Assembly (NCBI RefSeq): GCF_026385525.1
Contig: NZ_JANIDY010000004.1
Span: 117,185 to 181,184 of the forward strand
DNA: 64,000 nucleotides
Direction of reading: 5' to 3'
From: Bombella pluederhausensis
GTDB taxonomy: Bacteria > Pseudomonadota > Alphaproteobacteria > Acetobacterales > Acetobacteraceae
A program made the translations under genes and the position numbers. A model generated the notes under the pieces. It had not been told where the DNA came from. It saw only the letters and a program-made list of their open reading frames with translations, and did not search any database. Positions 17,992 through 27,038 of the stretch are shown here, piece after piece. How positions within the stretch are numbered: position 1 is the stretch's first letter; each line of letters opens with the position of its first letter.

Positions 17992-18771
17992 TCAGCCCCG
18001 GTCGAGATCGGCTGCCGAAGAAATGATACGGCCAACAAGCCCGTACTCAACCGCTTCCTTCGCCGACATCCAGTAGTTACGGTCCGTATCACGGGCCACT
18101 TTCTCGTAGGGCTGCCCTGTTTCACGCGCGAAAAGCCTGTTCAGACGTTCACGCATCTTGATGATCTCGCGGGCCTCGATATCAATATCGGTCGCCGGTC
18201 CCCGTACGCCGCCCATCGGCTGATGTAGAAGGAACCGGGTATTAGGAAGACACAGACGCCGCTCCGGGCGCCCCGCTGCAAAAATCAGTGCACCGGCAGA
18301 GGCCACCCACCCCGTGCCAATGATGTTGACAGGTGCAATGGAGTCCACAAAGCGGATCATGTCATGAATGGTATCGCCACTTTCTACATGGCCACCGGGG
18401 GAATTGACGTAAATATCAATCGGTTTGTCCGACTCCCCAGCCAGAGCCAACAACCGCCCCGTGATGTCCCGGGCCATGCGATCATTCACTCCACCAAAGA
18501 TCAGCACCTTACGCTGCTCAAAGAGGTGACGCTCCACCTCTGGGGCGGAACCAGACTTCTTATCTCCCTCCGGAGCGTCCTCTGGCTCATCCTCCATGAC
18601 GGGATTCATCACGGCGGCACCATGCCGGACAGGCCCTTCAGCGGGGGCAGAAGCCCTGAGGCGGGCGGCGTCATGATTGTGGCGTTCATCATATGTCATC
18701 ATGGCGCCATCCTGCCCCTGCTTTCCCTCTCTGCCAAGCCATAAAAACACCCTTTCATGCAGCTTTTTCAT
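17992..18771 (-). CDS. clpP: ATP-dependent Clp protease proteolytic subunit, N-terminally extended
   Basis: A ClpP-fold serine protease of 259 residues. The triad is visible: Ser in GWVASAGALIFAAG, His in RFLLHQPMGG and Asp in ARDTDRNYWMSAKEAVEYGLVG. NSPGGHVESGDTIHDMI is the usual substrate loop. The residue after the nucleophile is Ala in place of the common Met, and about 75 extra residues, rich in Ala, Glu and Asp, precede the ClpP core. This suggests a second, variant ClpP type, with the canonical clpP possibly elsewhere in the genome. An internal ATG (MMTYDERHNH) is an alternative start. It is divergent from the OmpA-like lipoprotein. Confidence 0.88.
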   Translation of the reverse strand: MKKLHERVFLWLGREGKQGQDGAMMTYDERHNHDAARLRASAPAEGPVRHGAAVMNPVMEDEPEDAPEGDKKSGSAPEVERHLFEQRKVLIFGGVNDRMARDITGRLLALAGESDKPIDIYVNSPGGHVESGDTIHDMIRFVDSIAPVNIIGTGWVASAGALIFAAGRPERRLCLPNTRFLLHQPMGGVRGPATDIDIEAREIIKMRERLNRLFARETGQPYEKVARDTDRNYWMSAKEAVEYGLVGRIISSAADLDRG

Positions 18772-18931
18772 CGTTTTTCATGATAAAAACAGGACCCTTT
18801 TTCTCCCTTTCTTTCCCCGTAGGGAATTGCGTCCAAGGAAAGAGACACATATTCTGAGGGTTCACCGTTCCATTCTGGGGCTTTCCTGTTTTGGCCCTGC
18901 CCCCTCCTTGCCCCCTGTTGCGCGCCGGACC

Positions 18932-19897
18932 ATGACACTCACCCTTTTCAGCCGTTCTTCCCATATCCCTTCCGCCCTCACCACATGGCGCCCCAGCCTC
19001 TCTCGGCTGGGAATGTGCCTGCTGGCCGTGCCTCTCTTAACCACCGGCTGCCAGCACCGTGATGCAATTGATACAACGCGGGATGTGGCCCATAACATCA
19101 TGGGCGGTGAAATCCGGCATCTGCGTCCTCCTACACCGGGATTTGACCAGCCCGCCCCCAATATCGCCCTCACTCCTACCACCACGCCTGAATTCCCCAG
19201 CCGTGAGGCACGGGCCATCATCACGAATCGTCTGGAGCAGGACCGCAATTACTCCCAGCGTGTCGCCGCTGCGGGCGGGGCCCTGCCCATCGGCATGGTC
19301 AACCCGCCGCCACCTCACACACGCAACGGCGGGTCTATGACCCTCAACAGCCAGCCCTCCGAGCCTGACACTACCCAAAATATCCCTTCTTCTACGCCGG
19401 TCATCACGCCGACCGCCAATTCAGGCCTTGCGTATCAGCCCATCGCCCATACGGTGCCTGTCCATCTGCCCGACCCCGGCCAGCCCCCTCAGCCCATCAT
19501 TTTCCCCGGCTTTGCCATGCCGAACACTGTGCGGCCCGTCATTCCGGATTTCGACACGACCACACCTGCCGGTACGCTCTTTCGCTTTCAGGCGGATACG
19601 GACCATCTTGTAGGAGACCAGACAAAAGCCTTTAACGACATCACGGCCCATCGCCGTCATCACCGCCTGCTCATCCGTGGGTTTGGGACGACACTGGACG
19701 CACAAAGCGGCCTCTCTCCTGACGAGCAGACCCGTGAAATCAATCTGGCCCTGCTCCGTGCCAGAGCCATCGCCCAGCGTCTGGCTATTCTCGGCGTGCC
19801 AGAAAGTGACATGCGCCTGACAGGTGAACCTATTGGTGATGGCGTGCGTGTTTCCTACGAAATGAACACAAAACCCGCACCGGCATCATCTTACTGA
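18932..19897 (+). CDS. OmpA-like domain lipoprotein
   Basis: A protein of 321 residues from the ATG at 18932; the frame is open for 85 more codons upstream, but these overlap clpP and are not protein-like. A signal peptide with the lipobox LLTTGC marks an outer-membrane lipoprotein. A proline/threonine-rich linker (about residues 60-200) is followed by an OmpA/MotB-like C-terminal domain: TLFRFQADTDHLVG, HRLLIRGFGT and LALLRARAIAQRLAILGVPESDMRL, ending VRVSYEM. This domain usually binds peptidoglycan, so the protein probably tethers the outer membrane to the wall. The usual Asp/Arg ligands are only partly recognisable. Confidence 0.72.
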   Translation: MTLTLFSRSSHIPSALTTWRPSLSRLGMCLLAVPLLTTGCQHRDAIDTTRDVAHNIMGGEIRHLRPPTPGFDQPAPNIALTPTTTPEFPSREARAIITNRLEQDRNYSQRVAAAGGALPIGMVNPPPPHTRNGGSMTLNSQPSEPDTTQNIPSSTPVITPTANSGLAYQPIAHTVPVHLPDPGQPPQPIIFPGFAMPNTVRPVIPDFDTTTPAGTLFRFQADTDHLVGDQTKAFNDITAHRRHHRLLIRGFGTTLDAQSGLSPDEQTREINLALLRARAIAQRLAILGVPESDMRLTGEPIGDGVRVSYEMNTKPAPASSY

Positions 19898-20115
19898 CCG
19901 TTATTGACACATCGTTCCTCTATTCATGTCTAAAAAGGAACGAGAGGACAAAGTGGGGTAAAATTTCTGTCTTTTATGGCAAAAGCCCCTTGTCGGACCG
20001 GCCCGCCTCATGAAACATGGGGTGCCCCTGATTTCTGCGGAAAACCCGCCTGAACGGGGCATCCTTTATCCGGGGCGCCTGAGACGGCCCCCATCCTGCT
20101 GATTGATTGAGTGTC

Positions 20116-21309
20116 ATGACTGAAGAGTTCCACAAGATTCGCCGCCTGCCGCCCTATGTCTTTGCTGAAGTCAACAAAGCCAAGGCCGCCGCACGGGCCG
20201 CCGGGGAAGACATTGTGGACCTCGGCATGGGCAACCCGGACAGCCCCCCACCCCAGCATGTCATCGACAAGCTGGCTGAAACGCTGCGCAACCCCCGTGT
20301 GCATGGCTATTCTGTCAGCCGGGGTATCCCCGGCCTCCGCAAGGCACAGGCTGCCTATTATGAACGCCGCTTCGGTGTAAAGCTGGACCCGGAAACAGAA
20401 ATCATCGCCACACTTGGCTCCAAGGAAGGGCTGGCCAATCTGGCGTCTGCCATCACCAGTCCCGGCGATACCATTCTGGTGCCGAACCCCTCCTACCCCA
20501 TCCACCAGTTCGGCTTCATCATTGCCGGGGCTTCTGTCCGCTCCGTGCCCGCCTCGCCGGATGACACCATGCTGGAGGCCCTGTACCGGGCCGTACGTCA
20601 TTCCGTTCCCAAGCCGACAGCCCTCATCATCAATTTCCCCTCCAACCCGACCGCCTATCTGGCCTCGAAGGAGTTCTATAAGGAAATTGTCAAATTCGCC
20701 CGGAAGGAAAATATCTGGGTCCTGTCCGACCTCGCCTATTCGGAAATCTATTTTGGTGATGAACCACCACCCTCCATTCTCTCCATTGAAGGGGCGAAGG
20801 ATATTGCGGTTGAGTTCACCTCCATGTCCAAGACCTACTCCATGGCAGGCTGGCGTATCGGCTTTGCAGCGGGCAATCCCCGCCTCATTCAGGCCCTGAC
20901 ACGCATCAAGTCCTATCTGGACTATGGGGCTTTCACCCCGGTGCAGGTCGCTGCCACCGCCGCCCTGAATGGCCCGCAGGATTATGTCGAGAACATGCGC
21001 CTGCTCTATAAAGATCGCCGTGATGTGCTCATCCGTGGGCTGCATGCTGCCGGGTGGGACGTGCCTTCACCAGAAGGCTCCATGTTTGCATGGGCACCGA
21101 TTCCGCCCCAGTTCGCCCATCTGGGCAGCGTTGGTTTCTCCAAGCTGCTGCTGAAGGAAGCCAAAGTCGCCGTGGCACCAGGACTGGGCTTTGGTGAACA
21201 TGGGGACGGGTTTGTCCGTATTGGTCTGGTCGAGAACAACCAGCGTCTCCGGCAGGCCACCCGCTCCATCAAAACCTTCATGAACCAGCATAACGCCTCC
21301 AAACCGTAA
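20116..21309 (+). CDS. Class I/II PLP aminotransferase (diaminopimelate/alanine type)
   Basis: A protein of 397 residues. The PLP lysine lies in SMSKTYSMAGWRIG (Lys about 239). NFPSNPTA, SDLAYSEIYF, the N-terminal DLGMGNPDSPPP and the C-terminal GDGFVRIGLVEN complete the fold-type I signature. The family is annotated either as LL-diaminopimelate aminotransferase-like or as an alanine/valine transaminase; in Alphaproteobacteria the gene usually precedes hom, glpX and recJ exactly as here, so a role in aspartate-family amino acids is likely. I chose the ATG at 20116; a TTG three codons upstream is possible. Confidence 0.88.
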   Translation: MTEEFHKIRRLPPYVFAEVNKAKAAARAAGEDIVDLGMGNPDSPPPQHVIDKLAETLRNPRVHGYSVSRGIPGLRKAQAAYYERRFGVKLDPETEIIATLGSKEGLANLASAITSPGDTILVPNPSYPIHQFGFIIAGASVRSVPASPDDTMLEALYRAVRHSVPKPTALIINFPSNPTAYLASKEFYKEIVKFARKENIWVLSDLAYSEIYFGDEPPPSILSIEGAKDIAVEFTSMSKTYSMAGWRIGFAAGNPRLIQALTRIKSYLDYGAFTPVQVAATAALNGPQDYVENMRLLYKDRRDVLIRGLHAAGWDVPSPEGSMFAWAPIPPQFAHLGSVGFSKLLLKEAKVAVAPGLGFGEHGDGFVRIGLVENNQRLRQATRSIKTFMNQHNASKP

Positions 21310-21363
21310 TGACCCCGGCCCCATCCCTATGGGGCCTCCAGCCTGACAGGAAACGACTTCATC

Positions 21364-22698
21364 ATGACCTCTGTGCATCATAACGCTGTATCATCCCTCG
21401 CCTCGTCCCCGCTCCGGCTGGGCATCGCCGGCCTCGGAACAGTGGGCACAGGCGTCATCCGCCTGATCCGCCAGCATACGGACCTGCTGCGGAGCCGCAC
21501 GGGGCGGAGCATTGAGGTTGTGGCTGTCAGCGCCCGCAACCGCACACGGGACCGTGGGATCGACCTTTCTGGCCTCCGCTGGCATGACGACCCGGTCGCC
21601 CTTGCCCATGATGCCGATGTGGACGTTGTTGTCGAACTGATGGGCGGAGCCGAAGGCTCGGCCCGCACTCTGGTGACCGAAGCCCTGAAAGCGGGCAAGG
21701 CGGTCGTAACAGCGAACAAGGCTCTGGTCGCTCGTCATGCTCAGGAACTTGCCCACCTCAGCCATGAACATAAGGCGCCGCTTCTGTTCGAGGCCGCCGT
21801 GGCAGGGGGTATTCCGGCCATCAAGATGGTCCGGGAAGGTGTGGCCGCCGATGCGCTGACCCGTCTGGGCGGTATCCTCAACGGGACAAGCAACTTCATT
21901 CTTACCGAAATGGCTGAGACAGGCCGCGCCTTCGGGGATGTGCTGAAAGAAGCGCAGGACAAGGGCTATGCCGAGGCTGATCCTTCCGCTGACATTGACG
22001 GCTGGGACGCTGCCCACAAGCTGAGCATCCTAACCGCCATCGCCTTCCGCCCGATCGTATTCGACAGTCTGGCCGTCAGCGGGATGCGGCGCATCACCAC
22101 GGATGACATCCATCAGGCCCGCACGCTGGGCTATGCCATCAAGATGCTGGGCGTAGCCCGCCGCCTGCCGGAAGACCGTGTGGAAGCTTGGGTACAACCC
22201 TGCCTCATCCCTGCACGCTCTGGTCTGGCGCAGGTGAATGGTGTCTATAACGCCCTGACGACCGAAGGGCCTTTCAGCGGCCCCATCACCATTTCCGGGC
22301 AGGGTGCCGGGGAAGGCCCGACCGCCGATGCCGTCATGGCTGATGTGATCGACCTCGCCCGTGGCCACGGCCTACCCCTCTGGGGCCGGGTTGATGAACA
22401 GGCCCCCATCTCCTGCGAACCTGTCGAGAGTCTGGTCAGCCGCTTCTATCTCCGCATCACCCTCGCCGATGGTGTGAATGCAGACACGGCTCTGAGCGAA
22501 ATCCGCACCATTCTCGGTAATGAAGATATTGCCATTGAGCATGGCCATCATCACACCCCGCAGGGGACAGCCGCACAACTCATCCTGCTGACAAAGCCTG
22601 TCACGCTCAATGCCATCAACCGCATCCTGCCCATTCTTGAAGAAACCGCTCTGGTGAATGACACGCCGCTGGCCCTGAAAGTGGAAGACCTCCCATGA
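21364..22698 (+). CDS. hom: Homoserine dehydrogenase
   Basis: A protein of 444 residues that reduces aspartate semialdehyde to homoserine for threonine and methionine. The N-terminal Rossmann motif is GIAGLGTVGTGVI. The central catalytic region has VTANKALVARH, FEAAVAGGIPAIK, GILNGTSNFILTEM and ADPSADIDGWDAAHKLSIL (catalytic Asp and Lys). A C-terminal ACT domain (about residues 360-440) suggests feedback inhibition by threonine. It overlaps glpX by four bases (ATGA), so the two are translationally coupled. Confidence 0.96.
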   Translation: MTSVHHNAVSSLASSPLRLGIAGLGTVGTGVIRLIRQHTDLLRSRTGRSIEVVAVSARNRTRDRGIDLSGLRWHDDPVALAHDADVDVVVELMGGAEGSARTLVTEALKAGKAVVTANKALVARHAQELAHLSHEHKAPLLFEAAVAGGIPAIKMVREGVAADALTRLGGILNGTSNFILTEMAETGRAFGDVLKEAQDKGYAEADPSADIDGWDAAHKLSILTAIAFRPIVFDSLAVSGMRRITTDDIHQARTLGYAIKMLGVARRLPEDRVEAWVQPCLIPARSGLAQVNGVYNALTTEGPFSGPITISGQGAGEGPTADAVMADVIDLARGHGLPLWGRVDEQAPISCEPVESLVSRFYLRITLADGVNADTALSEIRTILGNEDIAIEHGHHHTPQGTAAQLILLTKPVTLNAINRILPILEETALVNDTPLALKVEDLP

Positions 22699-23699
22699 CA
22701 ACCAAGCAGAACCAGCACGCTCCGCACGAATACCGTGTCACAGGTCGCAATCTGGGGCTGGACCTCGCCCGTGTGACCGAGGCCGCCGCCATCGCCTCCG
22801 CCCGTTGGACGGGCCGTGGCGACAAGAATGCCGCAGATGGTGCCGCCGTTGAGGCCATGCGAAAGGCTTTCGATACAGTCGCCATCAATGGCACCGTTAC
22901 CATCGGCGAGGGGGAAATGGATGAAGCCCCCATGCTCTATATTGGTGAGAAAGTCGGCTGTGGCGGGCCGGAAATGGACATCGCCGTGGACCCGCTGGAA
23001 GGCACCAATCTCTGCGCCCGCAGCCTGCCCAATGCCATCACGGTCGTAGCTCTGGCACAGAAGGGCTGCTTCCTCCACGCTCCTGATATTTACATGCAGA
23101 AGATTGCCGTGGGTCCCGGCCTGCCTGATGGTGTTGTGGATATTGATGCCACCATCGGCCAGAATCTCGCCAGCCTCGCACAGGCCAAGAAATGCGAGGT
23201 CAGCGACCTGACGCTCTGCGCTCTGGAACGTGAACGCCATAATGAGCTTGTTGCCAAGGCACGAGAGGCCGGTGCCCGTGTCCGGCTGCTCAGTGATGGT
23301 GATGTGGCCGCCGTAATCGCCACCTGCCTGCCCGGTAGCGGGGTGGATATTTACGCTGGCAGTGGGGGAGCCCCGGAAGGGGTTCTGGCGGCTGCTGCCA
23401 TACGCTGCATGAACGGGCAGATGCAGGGGCGCCTTCTCTTTGAGAATGAAGACCAGATCACCCGCACCCGTGGCATGATCCGCCCGGACCTCGACCCCAC
23501 GCAGGCCCTCAGCCTGACGGATATGGCGGCAGGGCCGGTCTTCTTCTGCGCCACGGGCGTGACGGCAGGAGACCTTCTGCGAGGGATTGAATACCCCTCT
23601 GACAGCTACATCCGCACACACTCCGTCATGATGCGCTCGGAAAGCGGAACCATCCGTTATATGGAAACCTATCACCATTTCGACCCGCACAAGGCCTGA
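22695..23699 (+). CDS. glpX: Class II fructose-1,6-bisphosphatase
   Basis: A protein of 334 residues that removes the C1 phosphate of fructose 1,6-bisphosphate in gluconeogenesis; some relatives also act on sedoheptulose bisphosphate. The metal/substrate motifs are visible: GRGDKNAADGAAVEAMR, IGEGEMDEAPML, DIAVDPLEGTNL and GAPEGVLAAAAIRC. Length matches the family. It is coupled to hom and stands 13 bases before recJ. A gluconeogenic enzyme in this position is the usual alphaproteobacterial arrangement. Confidence 0.95.
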   Translation: MTTKQNQHAPHEYRVTGRNLGLDLARVTEAAAIASARWTGRGDKNAADGAAVEAMRKAFDTVAINGTVTIGEGEMDEAPMLYIGEKVGCGGPEMDIAVDPLEGTNLCARSLPNAITVVALAQKGCFLHAPDIYMQKIAVGPGLPDGVVDIDATIGQNLASLAQAKKCEVSDLTLCALERERHNELVAKAREAGARVRLLSDGDVAAVIATCLPGSGVDIYAGSGGAPEGVLAAAAIRCMNGQMQGRLLFENEDQITRTRGMIRPDLDPTQALSLTDMAAGPVFFCATGVTAGDLLRGIEYPSDSYIRTHSVMMRSESGTIRYMETYHHFDPHKA

Positions 23700-23712
23700 T
23701 TCTCCGCTCCCG

Positions 23713-25524
23713 ATGCATCCAGAAACCACTTCCCAGCCCCGCCCTATGCCTGTCCTCAATGTTCAGCAGAGTGCGGGGCTGCGCCGCTGGGTCTGGCGAC
23801 ACCCTATTCTGGCTGATGCTGACAACCGGCTTGCCCTAGCCCTCGCCCAGAAGATGGATATGTCCGAGCTGGCTGCCCGTATTCTGGCAGGCCGTGGCAT
23901 TACGGCCGAGACGGTGGAAGCCTATCTTCAGCCCCGCCTGCGGGATGCCCTGCCCAATCCGTCCGTCCTGAAAGACATGGATGAAACGGCCCTACGGCTG
24001 GCCGCTGCCGTGAAAAATCAGGAAACCATCGGGATTCTGGGCGATTATGACGTGGATGGTGCCTGCGGTACAGCCCTACTCAGCTCCACACTGACAACTC
24101 TGGGCTGCACGGTCGTCACCCACATTCCTGACCGCCTGAAAGAAGGCTACGGCCCCAATATTCCAGCCCTGCAATCCCTGCTTGACCGGGGGGCTACCCT
24201 GCTCGTCTGTGTCGATTGCGGCACGGCAGCCATCGAGATTCTGGACCATTTTGAAGGTCAGGCCGACCGCATCGTTCTGGACCATCATAAACCTGACGGG
24301 ACACGTCTGCCGAAGGGGCTGGTCGTCAACCCAAACAGGCTGGATTGCGATTCCGGCCTTGGGCATCTCTGCGCCACCGCCGTGGCGTTCCTGACCGTTG
24401 TGGCCCTTCAGCGTACCCTCCGCCAGCAGGGCTGGTTTGAGACACGTCCTGAGCCTAACCCGATATCCCTACTGGACCTCACCGCTCTGGCGACTATCTG
24501 CGATGTCATGCCGTTGCGAGACCTGAACCGGGCATTGGTTCATCAGGGGCTGAAGGTCATGAATCGCCGCCAGCGGATCGGCCTAGCCGCTCTGGCCCAT
24601 GTGGCTGGCGTCAAAGCCAATGCCAGCGCCATGAGCTGCGGCTTTGCCCTTGGGCCACGCATCAATGCCGGGGGGCGCATTGCCAAGGCAGAGCAGGGAT
24701 TGCAGCTTCTCCTCAGCCAGTCGGAATCAGAGGCCCGCCTCATTGCCGAGGAGCTGGATGAGGTCAACCGGAAACGCCAGACCGTGGAGAGCCATATTCT
24801 GGATGCCGCCATGGACATGGCCCAGAAACAGATTGATGAAGGCCATGCTGTCATCTTTCTACATGGCAGCGACTGGCACCCCGGTGTTGTTGGCATCGTG
24901 GCCGGACGGCTGAAAGAACGCTTCAACCGCCCCGCTCTGGTCGGTGCTTTGCAGGATGGCATCGTGAAAGGCTCTGGCCGGTCTGTTCCCGGTCTGGATA
25001 TTGGTGCTGCCATCATCAGCGCCTATCAATCTGGCCTTCTGCTGACAGGAGGAGGCCATGCCATGGCGGCTGGTTTCTCCATAGCAGAAGAAAACTGTAC
25101 AGCTTTACATGAGCGGCTGGATGATAATCTCGCTGAAGCCCGGAATCTCCCCCCACAGGAAGACCTGCTGCTTGATGGTGTCGTCACCATCAAAGGGGCT
25201 ACGCCCGATCTTGCCCGACAGATCGCCCTTCTCGCCCCCTTTGGCCCTGCCAATGAGGAACCCCTTCTGGCCATACGAGACGTCCGCTGCGTAAAAGCGG
25301 ACCGGATTGGCCGTGATGGCAATACGCTCCGGGTCATTCTGCAAGGAGCGGATGGCTATAGCCGCATCAAGGGGCTTGTCTTCCGGGCGGGAGACAAACA
25401 TTTCACCGACCTGCTGGAAGATCGTAGCCGCCCGCTGCTGCATGTAGCCGGACAGCTGCGCTTGGAACGGTGGCAGGAGCAGGAAAATCTTACTTTTTTC
25501 ATTTTTGATGTCGCACGGGCTTGA
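23713..25524 (+). CDS. recJ: Single-stranded-DNA-specific exonuclease RecJ
   Basis: A 5'-to-3' ssDNA exonuclease of 603 residues in recombination, mismatch and excision repair. DHH-family motifs are in order: GILGDYDVDGACGTALL (motif I), CVDCGTAAIEIL (II), IVLDHHKPDG (III, DHH), TALATICDVMPL (IV), then the DHHA1 signature LTGGGHAMAAGFS. The C-terminal OB fold follows (about residues 480-600). The start ATG at 23713 lacks a strong Shine-Dalgarno, but the alternative internal Met at residue 12 would also keep the whole core. The promoter of tRNA-Glu overlaps its stop codon. Confidence 0.95.
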   Translation: MHPETTSQPRPMPVLNVQQSAGLRRWVWRHPILADADNRLALALAQKMDMSELAARILAGRGITAETVEAYLQPRLRDALPNPSVLKDMDETALRLAAAVKNQETIGILGDYDVDGACGTALLSSTLTTLGCTVVTHIPDRLKEGYGPNIPALQSLLDRGATLLVCVDCGTAAIEILDHFEGQADRIVLDHHKPDGTRLPKGLVVNPNRLDCDSGLGHLCATAVAFLTVVALQRTLRQQGWFETRPEPNPISLLDLTALATICDVMPLRDLNRALVHQGLKVMNRRQRIGLAALAHVAGVKANASAMSCGFALGPRINAGGRIAKAEQGLQLLLSQSESEARLIAEELDEVNRKRQTVESHILDAAMDMAQKQIDEGHAVIFLHGSDWHPGVVGIVAGRLKERFNRPALVGALQDGIVKGSGRSVPGLDIGAAIISAYQSGLLLTGGGHAMAAGFSIAEENCTALHERLDDNLAEARNLPPQEDLLLDGVVTIKGATPDLARQIALLAPFGPANEEPLLAIRDVRCVKADRIGRDGNTLRVILQGADGYSRIKGLVFRAGDKHFTDLLEDRSRPLLHVAGQLRLERWQEQENLTFFIFDVARA

Positions 25525-25549
25525 CGCCATGCCCATCCCCGCCTATTAA
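25521..25549 (+). promoter_or_regulatory. Sigma-70-type promoter of tRNA-Glu
   Basis: TTGACG (25521-25526), a 17-base spacer and TATTAA (25544-25549), 15 bases before the mature tRNA. The -35 box overlaps the recJ stop codon. Confidence 0.7.
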
Positions 25550-25564
25550 GCGCTCACGCCTTTA

Positions 25565-25640
25565 GTCCCGTTCGTCTAGAGGCCTAGGACACCGCCCTTT
25601 CACGGCGGCAACACGGGTTCGAATCCCGTACGGGACGCCA
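25565..25640 (+). tRNA. tRNA-Glu(TTC)
   Basis: A full cloverleaf of 76 bases with encoded CCA. The acceptor GTCCCGT pairs with ACGGGAC, the anticodon loop is CTTTCAC (TTC), and the T loop is GGTTCGAATCCC. An AT-rich block of foreign character begins right after it. Confidence 0.98.
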
Positions 25641-25681
25641 GATTCTTCCTTACATTTTGTAAAGGATCTACTGGGAAAGAC

Positions 25682-25707
25682 CATCGTCATTAAATGATGG
25701 TTTCTTG
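25682..25707 (+). terminator. Probable terminator after tRNA-Glu
   Basis: ACCATC and GATGGT pair around a 10-base loop (an alternative fold extends the stem through CAT/ATG) and are followed by TTTCTT. It is modest but well placed, 42 bases after the tRNA. Confidence 0.5.
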
Positions 25708-25857
25708 GACCTGTCATGACTAAAAGTAATATCTGTCTAACGGGTATTTAAATAATGCTTTCATAAACAACAGAAATCATGTGCGTTATCCTCTTAAATC
25801 AAATTAAAAACACCTCAAAAGAGCCTAAAACAATTCCAGAACACTCTAATAACTTTT

Positions 25858-27033
25858 CTACGATGCCCTCATGACAAGATAAGTATGTCCTGTCACAGTT
25901 CCCTTATCGCGAATGCCATGTTTTTCACAATGTTCAACACTTTCAGTAAAGCAATCCTCAATTTTGAACCATGGATCAATCCGTTTCGATAACTCAACAC
26001 CCATATTGCATTTCTTACTGTTACCAAGATGAAGAATGAGGAAACCGTTATCTTTCAGCCTCTCACGAGCAGCTGAGAAAAAACTCCTGTACACATCCAA
26101 ATTACTTTTCTGCCGAATTTCCACATAATCAGCCGGCCTTACATCAAAATCATTACGTTCCCACCCCGAAAACCAGAAGCGCATCCAATTGGCCATATAG
26201 AACCGTGTCGAATCGAAAAACGGTGGCGAAGTTAAGACCACATTAGCCATCGGAATAGAGTCCGGCCAGAGTACAGTACAATCACCTTGCACAGACCCAC
26301 CAAATACACGATCGGCATCATCAATCTCGGCTTCTAAACGTTGAAGTTTCTTACGAAGCCGCGGCATTAAAGCGCGATATTCAAATGACCCAGTCGGACT
26401 ATAAGGCGTCACAGGGTGACTATTACGACTCAAAGCATAAGGGCGATTACCATGCAAAAGATGCATCGTACTCGCATAAACCAAAGCCCATTCCGGACCA
26501 CTATCCCACCTAGAAAGGAAAAAATGCCGCGCAGCGATGATCTCACGCAGAGTATCGGGATGAAAATAATCTGGAATCGCACTATTAAACTTAACTGAAG
26601 CGGCACTAACCCAATCTGTATCTGTCAACTGATATGTCTTAATAAAAATATCAAGTTCCGTAAGAAACCGCTCGATTACAGAACTCTTTGATTTACCTAC
26701 CTTACCGAGTGTAAGAACATGGCCAAGATGGGATATGTCTATTCCATAACCCCGCCGTCTCATCCGGCATGCCTCAAAAGGAATGGTGCCACACCCCGAA
26801 AAAGGGTCAACGACAACATCATCTACATTACTGAACACATCAAGAAGATGATGAGCAAGAGCCGGCTTCATCTTACCTTGGTATGAACACATAGAATGTG
26901 CAGGGCCACCCCACCCACGCGATGAATAAGGAGCTTGCTGATGAGGAAAGGTAGCCTTAAAGCTGGCCCATTTTGCCGCCCAGTTATGGGACATTAAGAA
27001 TTTTTGAGGTGTACGAACACGAACTTTAGCCAA
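25858..27033 (-). CDS. Amino-type DNA methyltransferase (N4-cytosine or N6-adenine)
   Basis: A protein of 391 residues. The SAM-binding motif I is DPFSGCGT (about residues 74-81), preceded by a motif X-like segment (YQGKMKPALA), and the catalytic motif IV is TSPPFFD (about 272). The order X, I, middle region, IV is that of the alpha arrangement. TSPP-type motif IV is common in N4-cytosine enzymes, but N6-adenine cannot be excluded. The target is not predictable. The stop of the second methyltransferase gene, upstream on this strand, lies five bases before this start, so they form an operon. Together with the C protein and HNH gene it would protect host DNA from the island's nuclease. Confidence 0.82.
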   Translation of the reverse strand: MAKVRVRTPQKFLMSHNWAAKWASFKATFPHQQAPYSSRGWGGPAHSMCSYQGKMKPALAHHLLDVFSNVDDVVVDPFSGCGTIPFEACRMRRRGYGIDISHLGHVLTLGKVGKSKSSVIERFLTELDIFIKTYQLTDTDWVSAASVKFNSAIPDYFHPDTLREIIAARHFFLSRWDSGPEWALVYASTMHLLHGNRPYALSRNSHPVTPYSPTGSFEYRALMPRLRKKLQRLEAEIDDADRVFGGSVQGDCTVLWPDSIPMANVVLTSPPFFDSTRFYMANWMRFWFSGWERNDFDVRPADYVEIRQKSNLDVYRSFFSAARERLKDNGFLILHLGNSKKCNMGVELSKRIDPWFKIEDCFTESVEHCEKHGIRDKGTVTGHTYLVMRAS

Positions 27034-27038
27034 GAGTT

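Noticed and set aside
19898..20115. SAM-type riboswitch before the aminotransferase-hom operon
   Set aside because: The leader has GC-rich hairpin potential and a GTTCCT/AGGAAC pair, but none of the conserved SAM-II or SAM-I elements.
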